From Oligoflexia bacterium (GTDB lineage: Bacteria; Bdellovibrionota; Bacteriovoracia; Bacteriovoracales; Bacteriovoracaceae), in the NCBI GenBank assembly GCA_024229115.1, contig JAAEST010000053.1, positions 186,001-250,000 of the forward strand: a DNA stretch of 64,000 bases. The letters run 5' to 3'. Made by a program: the position numbers and the translations under genes. Positions 63,902 through 64,000 of the stretch are shown in pieces; positions within the stretch are counted from its first letter, which is position 1, and every line of letters begins with the position of its first letter. The notes beneath the pieces are model-generated. The model was not told where the DNA came from and ran no database searches. It saw only the letters and a list, made by a program, of their open reading frames with translations.

Positions 63902-64000
63902 ATGTCACTTAACATTAAGAAAGTTGTTATTATTGGAGCAGGAACTATGGGTCAGGGAATGGCCCAATGGTTTGCTCAATGTGCAGAGACTTCAACAATT
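63902..64000 (+). CDS. 3-Hydroxyacyl-CoA dehydrogenase, N-terminus only
   Basis: The first 33 codons are visible before the window ends. They read MSLNIKKVVIIGAGTMGQGM and on, the NAD-binding GxGxMGxG start of 3-hydroxyacyl-CoA dehydrogenases (FadB/PaaH type). It begins 5 bases after the PaaA-like gene, in line with a PaaH role. Confidence 0.85.
   Translation, partial: MSLNIKKVVIIGAGTMGQGMAQWFAQCAETSTI

Noticed and set aside
1-64000. tRNA, rRNA, CRISPR arrays, insertion sequences and phage genes.
   Set aside because: I looked for their usual motifs and repeats and saw none.

Overview
The window is AT-rich, tightly packed bacterial chromosome. It fits a Bdellovibrio-and-like organism of the Bacteriovorax/Halobacteriovorax type (Bdellovibrionota); this is inference, since no rRNA or marker gene is present. 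The support is a complete lower mevalonate operon with type 2 IPP isomerase in a Gram-negative cell, many secreted or lipid-anchored proteins without recognisable families, two secreted protease candidates, and several pathways for burning amino acids (leucine, phenylalanine, tyrosine), as expected of a protein-eating predator. I saw no tRNA, rRNA, CRISPR array, insertion sequence or phage gene.

Layout. 1-9 kb: end of an unrecognised gene, a GlpD-like dehydrogenase, two paralogous secreted beta-barrel candidates, thioredoxin reductase, a crotonase-like protein with an unusual active site and a structured leader, and a membrane hybrid histidine kinase. 9-14 kb: mevalonate operon fni-mvaA-GYDIA kinase-mvaD-mvk. 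14-17.5 kb: a COG2509 flavoprotein, cinA, and a small secreted protein. 17.7-31.6 kb: an envelope block with a 1671-residue Cys-rich lipoprotein, uppP and a membrane protein on the other strand, then a 1025-residue periplasmic protein, a lipoprotein zinc metalloprotease and a small anchored protein whose end resembles a protease propeptide. 31.6-35.4 kb: operon of class I fumarase (two chains) and acetoacetyl-CoA synthetase; the fumarase alpha chain carries a histone H1-like Lys-rich tail of about 134 residues. 35.5-38.4 kb: a UvrD/Rep helicase and two small lipoproteins. 38.4-44.6 kb: leucine catabolism operon (methylcrotonyl-CoA carboxylase in three chains, methylglutaconyl-CoA hydratase, HMG-CoA lyase, a PaaG-like crotonase). 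44.7-49.4 kb: two secreted unknowns, one of 1216 residues. 49.7-53.5 kb: esterase, DUF2797, cytidine deaminase, an unknown, and a Nudix/metallo-beta-lactamase fusion. 53.5-58.6 kb: a secreted aspartic-protease-like protein overlapping a fused indolepyruvate ferredoxin oxidoreductase. 58.7-64 kb: two unknowns, then an aromatic catabolism operon (4-hydroxyphenylpyruvate dioxygenase, two crotonases, a PaaA-like oxygenase, start of a 3-hydroxyacyl-CoA dehydrogenase).

How it fits together (inference). Leucine is oxidised to HMG-CoA, which HMG-CoA lyase splits to acetyl-CoA and acetoacetate and which HMG-CoA reductase, also encoded here, could divert to isoprenoids. Tyrosine breakdown through homogentisate ends in fumarate and acetoacetate, exactly the two substrates of the fumarase/acetoacetyl-CoA synthetase operon. 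The oxidoreductase could turn aryl-pyruvates straight into arylacetyl-CoA for the Paa-type genes at the right edge. Four envelope or unknown genes share a sigma-28 (FliA)-like promoter pattern with identical spacing, suggesting co-expression in the motile phase.
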